Below are positions 33,893-42,518 of a stretch of DNA of 64,000 nucleotides, one piece after another. Under the pieces are notes generated by a model. The model was not told where the DNA came from and made no database searches. It saw only the letters and a program-made list of their open reading frames with translations. Source of the DNA: Pseudonocardia benzenivorans CB1190 (GTDB lineage: Bacteria > Actinomycetota > Actinomycetes > Mycobacteriales > Pseudonocardiaceae); NCBI RefSeq assembly GCF_000196675.2, contig NC_015312.1, forward strand, positions 124,001 through 188,000. The letters are read 5' to 3'. The position numbers and the translations under genes were made by a program. Numbering within the stretch: the first letter of the stretch is position 1; each line of letters opens with the position of its first letter.

Positions 33893-34696
33893 TCAGGTCC
33901 GGAACGCCTGGATGTCGATGTCGATGCGCAGGGTGCGGCCGATGGCGAGCACCCCGGCGAGCACCGACTGGTTCCAGCTGATCGCGAAGTCGTCGCGGGA
34001 GATTTCGGTCGTCGCCGAGAAGCCCGCGCGCGTCCCGCCCCAGAGGTCGGGGCCGCTGCCGTGGTAGGTCACCTCGAGCGGCACGGCGGCGCTGACGCCC
34101 TTGAGCGTCAGCACCCCGTCGACCCGCCAGTGGGTGGCGTCGTGGCGGGTCAGCCCGTCGCTCTTGAAGTGGATCTCCGGGTGGTTCTCGACGTCGAGGA
34201 AGTCGGGGCTGCGCAGGTGCGTGTCCCGCGTGTCGTCGTCGGAGTCCACCCCGTTCGCGTCGATGACGACCTCGACGGAGCTGTTCTCCAGCGGATCGGC
34301 GACCTGGATGCGCCCCTCGAAGCGGCGCAGCCTGCCGTGCACGTTGGTCATGCCCAGGTGCATGGCCGTCGCTCGGATGCTGGAGTGCACGGGATCGATC
34401 TGCCAGGTGCCGGGGGCGGGCAGGACCCGCCCCCCGACCCGCGGCAGCTCGACGATGCCCAGCGCGGTCGGCGCGGCACCGCTCACGGTGACCGTCCGCG
34501 CCGCGGGCTCGTGGCCCGGCGCCGCGATGATCACCGTGTAGGTGCCCAGGTCGAGCCCGTCGAGGACGAAGCCGCCGTCCTCGCGGGCCGCGGCCCGGCC
34601 GCGCTGGATCCCGGCCCCGTCGACGACGGTGAGCATCCCGCCGCCGACGGGCCAGCCGTCAGGAGTGGTGAGGGTCCCGGTGATCGCGGTCGTCAC
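33893..34696 (-). CDS. YceI family protein with N-terminal carboxypeptidase-regulatory-like domain
   Basis: A 267-residue protein. Residues 3-85 form a CarboxypepD_reg-like beta domain (ITGTLTTPDGWPVGGGMLTV, LDGLDLGTYTVIIAAPGHEP). Residues 95-267 are a YceI lipocalin-like domain: WQIDPVHSSIRATAMHLGM, GRLRRFEGRIQV, RDTHLRSPDFLDVENHPEI and GFSATTEISRDDFAISWN. YceI proteins bind isoprenoid or similar lipids. No signal peptide is visible, so a cytoplasmic location is possible. The GTG start overlaps the exporter stop (GTGA), making it the last gene of a MarR-MFS-YceI operon. Confidence 0.9.
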   Translation of the reverse strand: MTTAITGTLTTPDGWPVGGGMLTVVDGAGIQRGRAAAREDGGFVLDGLDLGTYTVIIAAPGHEPAARTVTVSGAAPTALGIVELPRVGGRVLPAPGTWQIDPVHSSIRATAMHLGMTNVHGRLRRFEGRIQVADPLENSSVEVVIDANGVDSDDDTRDTHLRSPDFLDVENHPEIHFKSDGLTRHDATHWRVDGVLTLKGVSAAVPLEVTYHGSGPDLWGGTRAGFSATTEISRDDFAISWNQSVLAGVLAIGRTLRIDIDIQAFRT

Positions 34697-37581
34697 CGCA
34701 GCTGCCCGGCCGTCGGCGAGCCCGGCTCCTCCGGCACCGACGGCAGGTCGGCCGGCGTGGTGCCGTTCGAGGCGGAGCGCTGGACCTGCGGTGCCGGGGG
34801 CGTCGCCGGGGCGGAGCCCGCGACGACCGGCGGCGGGAACGCGATCTCGGTGGTGCTCGCACCGCCCGCCGTCACCTGCACGACCGCCGCGGTGGGCGCG
34901 TAGCCGCTCGCGGTGATCGTGTAGGTGCCCTCGGCGAGGTCGTCGAACGCGAACGCGCCGTCGGCGTCGGTCACGGTGGACCCGACGACGTTGCCGCTCG
35001 GGTCGATCAGCGTGGCGAGCGCCTCGGGGACGCCGCGGCCGGTCGAACCGGCGACGACCGTGCCGAGCAGGCGCGCCCGCCGCGGCAGCTCGACGTCCTG
35101 CACGACCTCCGAGCCCCCCGGCAGCACGACGCTCGTCGCCACGGGCTGGTAGCCCGCCCCGGCGGCGGTCAGCGTGTACTGGCCGTCGGGGACGCCGGCG
35201 AGCACGTACCGGCCGAGCTCGTCGGACACGGTGGCGGCGGAGACGTTGCCCTGCACGTCGATCAGGGTCACCGCGACGCCAGAGGCCGGACGGACCTGGC
35301 CCTGCGCGTCGGTCACCCGGACCGTGCCGCGCAGCCCGCCGGCACCCGCGAGGGTGACGTCGTGGCGGACCGCCCGGTCGGCGACCGCGACCATCGCGGC
35401 GTGCGGCTGGAACGCGCCGGACGCGGCGACGACCAGGTAGGTGCCTCCGGTCGGGACCCCGATGCGGTACTCGCCCTGCTGGTCGGACGTGGTGCGCGCG
35501 GCCTGCCTGCCGGTCGGCTCGGTCACCGTGACGACGGCGCCGGGCAGTCCCGCACCGTCGGCACGCCGGACGACGCCCTCGATGGCGGGGCCGTCGGACG
35601 GCGGGGTCGGCGCCTGGTCCGCGACGACCGGGATCGGCGCGGTGTCGGCGCGCTGCCCGTCCGCCGGGACCGTCACCTGGCCGTCGGCGGCCCGCAGGGC
35701 GTGCCTGCTGCCCTGGCCGTTGCTGCCCTTCGCCGCGGCTGCGGCGACGGCGGCCGCCACCGTGCCCGCGGCGACCCCGTTCCCGTTGCCGTGCCCGTTC
35801 CCGTTCCCGTTCGCGCTGGGGACGGGAGCGGCCTCGGCATCGGCCTCCAGCGCAGTCGGGGTGACGGCGCCGACCGACGCGCCCTCGCCTGCGGCCTCCT
35901 CCATGGCCCGCGCCTGGGCGCCGGACATGGTCCGCAGCGGGAGCTCCTTGATGAACAGGACCAGCACGAACGCGATCACGAGGACGCACGCGACGACGAG
36001 GAAGGTCAGCGTCATCGAGTTGGAGAAGCCCTCGAGGAACGGCCGGGCCAGCCGCGGGTCGATCTTCTGCAGGAACGAGGAGTCGTTCAGCACGCCGGAC
36101 GTGTCGGCGCCCCCGTTGAGCGCGGCGAAGAACGGCGCGTTGACGGGGTCGGCCCGGACGGCCGGGTCGCCGACCGCGGCGACGAACGTCGGGTCGGTCT
36201 GCGCGGTCCGGAAGGCGTCGCTGATCTTGTCGGTCACCGTCGAGAACAGGATCGACAGGAACACCGCGACGCCGAGCGTGCCACCGAGCTGGCGGAAGAA
36301 CGTCGACGACGCGGTGGCGACGCCCATGTCCCGGGCCGGGACGGCGTTCTGCACCGCGAGCACGAGGGTCTGCATGCAGCCGCCGAGCCCGAGACCCAGC
36401 ATCGCCATGTAGAGGTCGAGCTCCCACAGCGGGATGTCGACGGTGACCCGGAAGTGCAGCAGCAGCATCGCGCCGACCATGAGCGCGGTGCCGATGATCG
36501 GGAAGATCTTGTAGTGCCCGGTCCGGGAGGTGATCTGGCCGGACAGGATCGACCCGACCATGATCCCGCCGACGAGCGGCAACATGAGGAAGCCGGACTC
36601 GGTCGGGCTGGCGCCGTGCACGATCTGCAGGAACTGCGGCAGCAGGACGATGCCGCCGAACATCCCCATGCCGATCACGAAGCCGGCGACGCCCGTCAGG
36701 GAGAAGACGCCGTTGCGGAACAGCCGCAGCGGCAGCAGCGCGTCGTCGCCGTAGAAGCGCTCGGCGAGCATGAAGAGCACGAAGCCGACCGCGCCGACGA
36801 TGTAGCAGACGATCGCGCTGGTGGAGCCCCAGCCCCACTCGCGGCCCTGCTCGGCGATGATCAGCAGCGGCACGAGGAAGATCGCGAGCGTGACCGCGCC
36901 GGGCCAGTCGATGCGCCTGCTGCGCTTGGTGTGCGGCAGGTTGAGCACCTTGGCGACGACGACCAGCGCCACGGCGCCGATCGGCACGTTGACCAGGAAG
37001 ATCCAGCGCCAGCCGTCGATGCCGGCGATGGTCGCCTGGCCCGACAGAACGCCGCCGATGACCGGGCCGATGACGCTCGAGGTCCCGAACACCGCGAGGA
37101 TGTAGCCCTGGTAGCGGGCACGCTCGCGGGGCGGCACGATGTCGCCGAGGATCGTCAGCGCGAGGGTGAACAGACCACCTGCGCCGAGCCCCTGGACGGC
37201 GCGGAAGGCCGCGAGCTCGTACATCGACGTCGAGAAGGTGCACAGCACCGAGCCGACGAGGAAGATCGAGATCGCCGTCAGGAACAGCGGCTTGCGACCG
37301 AACTGGTCGGAGAGCTTGCCGTAGAGCGGCGTGGTGATGGTGCCGGTGATCAGGAACGCCGTGGTCGCCCACGCCTGCTGGCTGAGACCGCCGAGGTCGT
37401 CGGCGATCGTGCGGATTGCCGTGGACACGACGGTCTGGTCGAGCGCGGCGAGGAACATGCCCAGCGCCAGACCGACCAAGATCGTGAGGATCTGTCTGTG
37501 GCTGAGCTCGCCGGAGCTTCGCTCCGACGGGGCGGGCGCGCCGGCAGCGCTCTGCTGCGGTGCGACGGCCTCGGTGGACAT
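34693..37581 (-). CDS. DHA2-type MFS drug exporter with C-terminal carboxypeptidase-regulatory-like repeats
   Basis: A 962-residue fusion. Residues 1-560 are a 14-helix EmrB/QacA-like drug:proton antiporter with motif C-like GTSSVIGPVIGGVLSG, motif A KLSDQFGRKP and LDQTVVSTAIRTIADDLGG. A linker rich in Asn-Gly repeats (NGNGNGHGNGNG) follows. At least three CarboxypepD_reg beta domains then appear, each with a DxxGxYxxxxxPxGxY-like core (QQGEYRIGVPTGGTYLVV, ELGRYVLAGVPDGQYTLT, DGAFAFDDLAEGTYTIT). The ATG shares a base with the marR stop (TGATG). Substrate unknown; regulation by the upstream MarR is likely. Confidence 0.92.
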   Translation of the reverse strand: MSTEAVAPQQSAAGAPAPSERSSGELSHRQILTILVGLALGMFLAALDQTVVSTAIRTIADDLGGLSQQAWATTAFLITGTITTPLYGKLSDQFGRKPLFLTAISIFLVGSVLCTFSTSMYELAAFRAVQGLGAGGLFTLALTILGDIVPPRERARYQGYILAVFGTSSVIGPVIGGVLSGQATIAGIDGWRWIFLVNVPIGAVALVVVAKVLNLPHTKRSRRIDWPGAVTLAIFLVPLLIIAEQGREWGWGSTSAIVCYIVGAVGFVLFMLAERFYGDDALLPLRLFRNGVFSLTGVAGFVIGMGMFGGIVLLPQFLQIVHGASPTESGFLMLPLVGGIMVGSILSGQITSRTGHYKIFPIIGTALMVGAMLLLHFRVTVDIPLWELDLYMAMLGLGLGGCMQTLVLAVQNAVPARDMGVATASSTFFRQLGGTLGVAVFLSILFSTVTDKISDAFRTAQTDPTFVAAVGDPAVRADPVNAPFFAALNGGADTSGVLNDSSFLQKIDPRLARPFLEGFSNSMTLTFLVVACVLVIAFVLVLFIKELPLRTMSGAQARAMEEAAGEGASVGAVTPTALEADAEAAPVPSANGNGNGHGNGNGVAAGTVAAAVAAAAAKGSNGQGSRHALRAADGQVTVPADGQRADTAPIPVVADQAPTPPSDGPAIEGVVRRADGAGLPGAVVTVTEPTGRQAARTTSDQQGEYRIGVPTGGTYLVVAASGAFQPHAAMVAVADRAVRHDVTLAGAGGLRGTVRVTDAQGQVRPASGVAVTLIDVQGNVSAATVSDELGRYVLAGVPDGQYTLTAAGAGYQPVATSVVLPGGSEVVQDVELPRRARLLGTVVAGSTGRGVPEALATLIDPSGNVVGSTVTDADGAFAFDDLAEGTYTITASGYAPTAAVVQVTAGGASTTEIAFPPPVVAGSAPATPPAPQVQRSASNGTTPADLPSVPEEPGSPTAGQLR

Positions 37582-38117
37582 CAGTTTCCCCCTCCGTGCC
37601 GGCGGACGGGGCCCGTCGACAGTTCGTGCTGCTGGTAGTCGGTGGAGAAGTCGGCGAGGAGCGCGACGAGCGCGCGCCGCTTCTCGATGGGCCAGCCCGC
37701 GAGCGCGCCGGCGACGAGCCGGGCCTTGTGCAGCCGGCTCTGTTCCAGTGCGGCGTGGCCGGCGTCGGTGACGGCCAGCAGGCTTGCGCGACCGTCGTCC
37801 GGGTCGGCGCGCCGCTCGATGAGACCCTGCTTGACCAGCGCCGCGACCCGACGGCTGACGGTCGACGGATCGGTGCACAGGGCCTCGGCGATGTCGCCGG
37901 AGCGCTGCGGTCCGACGCCCGTGGCGAGCTGGACGAGCACGTGGAACGTGGCGCGGTCGAGGTCGGCGGGGCCGCTGTAGCGCGACGTCCGCTGGACGAG
38001 CCGGAGCAGCCTGCTCACCTCGTGGGCGAGCGCGTCGGCCACGGCGAGGTCGTCGGCGTCCGGCCCTGCGGGTGCGTTCGACGACGGCTCCGCGGATGAG
38101 ATCGCTGCGCTCGTCAT
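37581..38117 (-). CDS. MarR family transcriptional regulator
   Basis: A 178-residue winged-helix repressor. The DNA-binding domain covers GVGPQRSGDIAEALCTDPSTVSRRVAALVKQGLIERRADPDDGRASLLAVTDAG, in which the recognition helix DPSTVSRRV and the wing are clear. The flanking helices form the dimer. It probably senses a drug or phenolic compound and controls the fused exporter, as the gene overlaps it. ATG 38,117 has GGGAG six bases upstream. The region just before the start contains an inverted repeat that may be its own operator. Confidence 0.92.
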   Translation of the reverse strand: MTSAAISSAEPSSNAPAGPDADDLAVADALAHEVSRLLRLVQRTSRYSGPADLDRATFHVLVQLATGVGPQRSGDIAEALCTDPSTVSRRVAALVKQGLIERRADPDDGRASLLAVTDAGHAALEQSRLHKARLVAGALAGWPIEKRRALVALLADFSTDYQQHELSTGPVRRHGGGN

Positions 38118-38141
38118 GGCCGCTCCCGTCTTTACCATTAC

Positions 38142-38160
38142 TTTGCTTGTATCACGCAAG
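38142..38160 (-). promoter_or_regulatory. Inverted repeat upstream of marR, operator candidate
   Basis: TTGC (38,143) and GCAA (38,156) flank nine bases within TTTGCTTGTATCACGCAAG. The patch is AT-rich and lies 25 bases before the marR start, where the promoter should be. MarR proteins typically bind such dyads and repress themselves. Confidence 0.45.
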
Positions 38161-38318
38161 AAGTTGCTGGGCTCAACCATGCGCCTCTTACCTGCCGGTC
38201 GGCAAGTCGGTTTCACCCGGGACGGTGGCCCCTGCGGTGAGAGATCCACCACGTCCGGGAACTGCCCTGGTCGACCGGTGTGCGGGCCCCTGTTCCCGGT
38301 CCGGGTGCGGCCGGGCAC

Positions 38319-38324
38319 TACTCT
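38319..38324 (+). promoter_or_regulatory. -10 element of the cupin lipoprotein gene
   Basis: TACTCT lies 43 bases before the GTG start. With the GGGAGG ribosome site near 38,360 it gives a conventional leader of about 35 bases. Confidence 0.4.
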
Positions 38325-38367
38325 GCGTCGCACGGTGATCCGCGCGCGTGACCGGCCCGGGAGGTAC

Positions 38368-38913
38368 GTGTTGACGAGCTTCGGCCGCACGGCGAGAACG
38401 GTCGCCACCCTCGTCGTCCTGGCCGGAGTCGTCCTGACCGCGGCGGGCTGTGCCCAGCCGGGACAGCTCGGGCACGACGCCCCGGCCGACCCGCCGCCCG
38501 CGGCCGCGCCCGTCGTCGCGACACAGACCGCGCCACCCCCGGCCGCCGCGGCCGCGACCGGCGACGTCGGCCGCGGCACCCTCCCGACACGCATCCAGCT
38601 CTCGACGCTCGGGCCGGCCGAGGTGTCCGTGCGCACCGTCGAGCTCGCGCCGGGCGAGACCACCGGCTGGCACCGCCACCCCGGCACCGAGACGACGATC
38701 GTCGACACCGGCGAGGTCACCGTCCAGACCGCCGACGACTGCACCGCGACGCGCTACCGCCAGGGCCAGGCCCTGTTCGTCCCGGACGCCGAGCCGCACC
38801 TGCTGCGCAACGACGGAACCGGGCCGGCGCGGCTGGTCGTCACGCAGATCCTGGCGCCCGGCGCGCCCGACCGCTCGTCGGTCGCGTCGCCCTGCGCGGG
38901 CGCGGCCCGCTGA
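38368..38913 (+). CDS. Cupin-domain lipoprotein
   Basis: A 181-residue exported lipoprotein. Signal peptide with lipobox LTAAGC near residue 29, a Pro/Ala-rich linker, then one cupin barrel: ELAPGETTGWHRHPGTETTIVDTGEV (His-x-His-x4-Glu metal motif) and the second motif FVPDAEPHLLRND. It would bind a metal outside the membrane. Function unknown. The GTG is chosen, but a TTG directly after it at 38,371 has better spacing from GGGAGG. Confidence 0.82.
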   Translation: MLTSFGRTARTVATLVVLAGVVLTAAGCAQPGQLGHDAPADPPPAAAPVVATQTAPPPAAAAATGDVGRGTLPTRIQLSTLGPAEVSVRTVELAPGETTGWHRHPGTETTIVDTGEVTVQTADDCTATRYRQGQALFVPDAEPHLLRNDGTGPARLVVTQILAPGAPDRSSVASPCAGAAR

Positions 38914-39001
38914 GCCGTCACGGCCGGTGCCGATGATCACCCCGGAGTGCCGTCGCGTGGGATAGTGGACGCCGGGTACGACTTCGGGAGCGGCGGGGAC
39001 G

Positions 39002-39448
39002 ATGGCAGCGAAGACGGTCGCCGGAGCCGACGGGCGCAGCTGGTCGGTGCGGTGCAACATCGAGTGGTCGACGCCCGCGGTCGGCGACGAGTTCGAGCAC
39101 GACGTCGACGGCGGCCGTGGCGCCGCCATCATGATCCTCTCGGCGCTGGTCCTGTTCTGGGTCATCCTCGTCGTCTGGAAGCCCTCGCTGGTCGTCGTGC
39201 CCTTCTACCTCTGGTTCGTCGCGGCGCTGGCCATCCTGTTCTTCCCGTTCCGCTGGTACCTGCGCCGGCCGTGGACGATCGTCGCCGAGACCGAGGGCAG
39301 CTACGAGGCCGGACTGCCCGCCGAGCACTGGTCCGGGATGGTCCGCGGACGGTCGCGGGCGAAGGAGGAGATGCGCGTCGTCGCCCGCAGCCTGCGTACC
39401 CGGGCGACGCCCGGTCACGCCGACAGCCCGTTGCAGCCGGTGAACTAG
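39002..39448 (+). CDS. Hypothetical two-span membrane protein
   Basis: A 148-residue protein. An N-terminal soluble part (WSVRCNIEWSTPAVGDEFEHDV) precedes two membrane helices near residues 42-60 and 65-85 (IMILSALVLFWVILVVW and VVVPFYLWFVAALAILFF). A soluble tail contains TIVAETEGSYEAGLPAEHWSGMVRG. I do not know the family, though such proteins are common in actinomycetes beside DNA glycosylase genes. The stop overlaps the next start (TAGTG), implying coupling. Confidence 0.75.
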   Translation: MAAKTVAGADGRSWSVRCNIEWSTPAVGDEFEHDVDGGRGAAIMILSALVLFWVILVVWKPSLVVVPFYLWFVAALAILFFPFRWYLRRPWTIVAETEGSYEAGLPAEHWSGMVRGRSRAKEEMRVVARSLRTRATPGHADSPLQPVN

Positions 39449-40323
39449 TGCCCGAGCTCCCCGAGGTCGAGGCCCTCGCCCAGCACCTGCGCGACCACGC
39501 GGTCTACCGCCCGGTCGCGCGGGTGGACGTCGCCAGCATGAGCGTCCTCAAGACGTTCGAGCCGCCCGCGTCGGCGCTGGTCGGGCGCGTCGTGACGGGG
39601 GCGAGCCGGTACGGGAAGTTCCTCTCCGTCGAGTTCCACGACCGGCCCGGCGACGAGCTCGCGCTGATCACCCACCTGTCCCGGGCGGGCTGGCTGCGCT
39701 GGCACGCGACGGCGTCGGCCACCCCGCCGAAGCCCGGCCGCGGCCCGCTCGCGCTGCGGGTCCACCTCGACACCGTCGGCGGACCGGGGTTCGACCTCAC
39801 CGAGGCCGGGACGCAGAAGCGGCTGGCCGTCTACCTCGTGCACGACCCGCAGGAGGTCCCGGGCATCGCCAAGCTGGGGCCCGACGCGCTGGCGCTGAGC
39901 CGCGACGAGCTGGCCGAGCTGCTCGCGGGACACACCGAGCGGATCAAGACGCTGATCGTCGACCAGAAGACGATCGCGGGCATCGGCAACGCCTACAGCG
40001 ACGAGATTCTGCACACCGCCCGGCTCTCGCCCTACGCCGTGTCGGGACGGCTCAGGCCCGAGCAGCTCGACGCGCTGTACGAGGCGATGCGGACCGTGCT
40101 CACCGACGCCGTCGAGCGGTCCGTCGGCCAGGGCGCGGCGGAGCTCAAGGGGGAGAAGCGGTCCGGGCTGCGGGTGCACGCCCGCACCGGGCTGCCGTGC
40201 CCGGTGTGCGGGGACACCGTCAGGGAGGTGTCCTTCGCCGAGAGATCGTTCCAGTACTGTCCCGGCTGCCAGACCGGTGGCAAACCACTCGCCGACCGGC
40301 GCCTGTCCAGGCTGGTGAGGTGA
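39448..40323 (+). CDS. nei: Fpg/Nei family DNA glycosylase/AP lyase
   Basis: A 291-residue base-excision repair enzyme. The N-terminus VPELPEVEAL supplies the catalytic Pro2 and Glu3. The helix-two-turn-helix is in IAGIGNAYSDEILHTARLSP, and the zinc finger has CPVCGDTVREVSF and YCPGCQTGGKPL. It removes oxidised bases. The Nei-like branch is preferred over MutM because of the LKTFEPPASALVGRVV segment, but this is not certain. The GTG start overlaps the preceding stop by one base. Confidence 0.92.
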   Translation: MPELPEVEALAQHLRDHAVYRPVARVDVASMSVLKTFEPPASALVGRVVTGASRYGKFLSVEFHDRPGDELALITHLSRAGWLRWHATASATPPKPGRGPLALRVHLDTVGGPGFDLTEAGTQKRLAVYLVHDPQEVPGIAKLGPDALALSRDELAELLAGHTERIKTLIVDQKTIAGIGNAYSDEILHTARLSPYAVSGRLRPEQLDALYEAMRTVLTDAVERSVGQGAAELKGEKRSGLRVHARTGLPCPVCGDTVREVSFAERSFQYCPGCQTGGKPLADRRLSRLVR

Positions 40324-40333
40324 GGGGGCCGTC

Positions 40334-41542
40334 GTGGGAGAGCTGCTGAGCTCGCCGACAGCGCTGCTCGTCCTCGTCGGTGCCGTCGTGCTCGTGGTGC
40401 TGGTGGTGCTGTTCCTGCAGCTGCGCCGGGCCCGCCGCAACACCTTCGCCACCCCGCTGGAGCGCGCGACGTTCGCGACGCTGCACACGGTCGCGCTGGC
40501 GGCGCCCGCCCTGCGCGAGGGGCTCTCGGCGAACTCCGCGAACTTCGCGCTGCCCTACCTGCGCACCCTGCTCGACACCTGTGCGCTCACGATGACCGAC
40601 GCCAAGGGCGACACGCTGGCCTGGGACGGCGACGCCGACCAGCACGAGCCCGACGTCGTCGAGCTGGCCGACCAGGTCATCTCCACCGGACGGCAGCAGG
40701 TCGCCTCGCACACCTCCATCTCCTGCGACCACCCGAGCTGCGAGGTGCGGGGGATCGTCGTCGTCCCGCTGGAGACCGACGGCGCGATCGTCGGCACCCT
40801 CGCGGCGCTGACGACGTCGACGGCCGGCCCGGTCCTGCTGCGGGCCACCGCCGAGGTCGCGCGCTACGTGTCGAGCCAGCTCGAGCTCGCCGAGCTCGAC
40901 GAGTCGCGCCAACGCCTGGCCCGTGCCGAGGTCCGCGCCCTGCGCGCCCAGATCTCGCCGCACTTCGTCTACAACGCGCTCACGACGATCGCCTCGTTCA
41001 TCCGGACCGACCCCGTCCGCGCCCGCGAGCTGCTGATCGAGTTCGCCGACTTCACCCGCTACTCGTTCCGGACGGCGGGCGAGTACACGACTCTCTCCGA
41101 CGAGCTGACCAACATCGAGCGCTACATCGCGCTGGAGAAGGCGCGCTTCGGCAACCGGCTCAACATCAAGCTGCAGATCGCGCCCGAGGTGCTCAACGTC
41201 GTCCTGCCGTTCCTGGCGCTGCAGCCGTTGGTGGAGAACGCCGTCCGGCACGGGCTCTCGGGCAAGCCGCAGGGCGGCACGATCACCATCACCGCCGAGA
41301 ACGCCGGCGCGGAGTGCGTCATCATCGTCGAGGACGACGGCGTGGGCATGGACCCGTCGCGGCTCACCGAGGATCTCGACGACGCCCACCTGTCCGGCGC
41401 GCACGTCGGGCTCGGCAACGTCGACGACCGGATGCGGTCGGCCTTCGGCGACGACTTCGGTCTCGTGGTCGACACCAACATCGGGGCGGGCATGAAGATC
41501 ACTCTGAGGGTGCCGAAGTTCCGGGTGGGTATCCGCGCGTAG
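40334..41542 (+). CDS. LytS-type sensor histidine kinase
   Basis: A 402-residue kinase. One N-terminal membrane helix (LLVLVGAVVLVVLVVLFLQL), a GAF-like sensor domain (residues 60-185, with Cys in ISCDHPSCEV), then the LytS/YpdA-type His_kinase region with phospho-acceptor His in AQISPHFVYNALTTIASF and an ATPase domain (ALQPLVENAVRHGLSG, VEDDGVGMD, GLGNVDDRM). It pairs with the LytTR regulator 1.1 kb downstream. E. coli homologues sense pyruvate and control carboxylate transporters, which fits the symporters nearby. GTG start with GAGGGG upstream. Confidence 0.92.
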   Translation: MGELLSSPTALLVLVGAVVLVVLVVLFLQLRRARRNTFATPLERATFATLHTVALAAPALREGLSANSANFALPYLRTLLDTCALTMTDAKGDTLAWDGDADQHEPDVVELADQVISTGRQQVASHTSISCDHPSCEVRGIVVVPLETDGAIVGTLAALTTSTAGPVLLRATAEVARYVSSQLELAELDESRQRLARAEVRALRAQISPHFVYNALTTIASFIRTDPVRARELLIEFADFTRYSFRTAGEYTTLSDELTNIERYIALEKARFGNRLNIKLQIAPEVLNVVLPFLALQPLVENAVRHGLSGKPQGGTITITAENAGAECVIIVEDDGVGMDPSRLTEDLDDAHLSGAHVGLGNVDDRMRSAFGDDFGLVVDTNIGAGMKITLRVPKFRVGIRA

Positions 41543-41617
41543 CGGCTCCCGGGCCCGTTCGGGCGGGCTCGGACTCGTCCCACTTGGTGGACGTCCCGAT
41601 CCGCGTACCGTGGCCGC

Positions 41618-42499
41618 ATGGACACGTTGCGCATCCCCGACAAGCTTGCGTCGCGGCTTCCGGGACGCCTGGGGGACCGGTCGGATAAGGGCGTCGTCTC
41701 CCTCGTTCGGTTGCACGGAGTCATCACCCCGTCGTCCGGGCCGGTGCCGCGCGCGGTGCTCAACGCGGCCTCCGTGGAGAAGGTCCTGGAGCGCGCGTTC
41801 TCCGCCGACGGCCTCGTCGCCGTCGCGCTCCAGATCAACTCCCCGGGCGGTGCGCCGACCCAGTCGGCGCTCATCGCCGACCGGATCCGCGGCCTCGCCG
41901 AGGAGAAGGAGGTCCCGGTGCTGGCGTTCTGCGAGGACGTCGCCGCGTCCGGCGGATACTGGCTGGCCTGCGCCGGAGACGAGATCTACGCCCACGCGAC
42001 GTCGATCGTGGGGTCCATCGGGGTGATCAGCGCGGGCTTCGGTCTGCAGGGACTGATCGAGCGGTTCGGCGTCGAGCGCCGGCTCTACACGGCCGGCCGG
42101 GCCAAGTCGCGGCTCGACCCGTTCCTGCCCGAGAAGCCCGAGGACGTCGAGTGGCTGCGCGGGCTCCAGGACCAGCTGCACGAGATGTTCACGATGTGGG
42201 TGACGGAGCGCCGCGGTGACCGTTTGAACACGGAGCGTGACCTGTTCACCGGCGAGGTGTGGACGGGCGCACGTGCCGTCGAGACCGGTCTGATCGACGG
42301 GCTGGGCACCCCCCGCTCGGTCCTCGCGGACCGCTTCCCGGATGCCGAGATCGTGCCCGTGGAGTCCCGCAGGCCGCTGCTCGCGCGGCTCGGGATCGGC
42401 GCCCCGGCAGCCGCGGCGACGTTCTCACCTGTGAACTCTTTGCTGGGGATCGCCGAGGCGGCGGAGGTACGCGCACTCTGGGCGCGGTACGGTTTATGA
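41618..42499 (+). CDS. S49 family serine peptidase (SppA/SohB-like), cytosolic form
   Basis: A 293-residue protein without a signal peptide or membrane helix. The catalytic Ser is in EDVAASGGYWLAC and the Lys in AGRAKSRLDPFLP; LQINSPGGAPTQSAL and SIVGSIGVIS are family signatures. Members degrade signal peptides or small proteins at the membrane. TACCGT lies six bases before the ATG, with TTGGTG 16 bases further up, indicating its own leaderless promoter. It interrupts the LytS-LytTR pair, so it may be a late insertion or a functional partner. Confidence 0.88.
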   Translation: MDTLRIPDKLASRLPGRLGDRSDKGVVSLVRLHGVITPSSGPVPRAVLNAASVEKVLERAFSADGLVAVALQINSPGGAPTQSALIADRIRGLAEEKEVPVLAFCEDVAASGGYWLACAGDEIYAHATSIVGSIGVISAGFGLQGLIERFGVERRLYTAGRAKSRLDPFLPEKPEDVEWLRGLQDQLHEMFTMWVTERRGDRLNTERDLFTGEVWTGARAVETGLIDGLGTPRSVLADRFPDAEIVPVESRRPLLARLGIGAPAAAATFSPVNSLLGIAEAAEVRALWARYGL

Positions 42500-42518
42500 C
42501 TCGGTGTGGTCGATCGGA

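Noticed and set aside
33893-37372. An open frame of over 1,100 codons on the minus strand ending with the YceI protein
   Set aside because: Only its last 267 codons (from GTG 34,696) are the YceI protein. The rest is the exporter gene read in the wrong frame.
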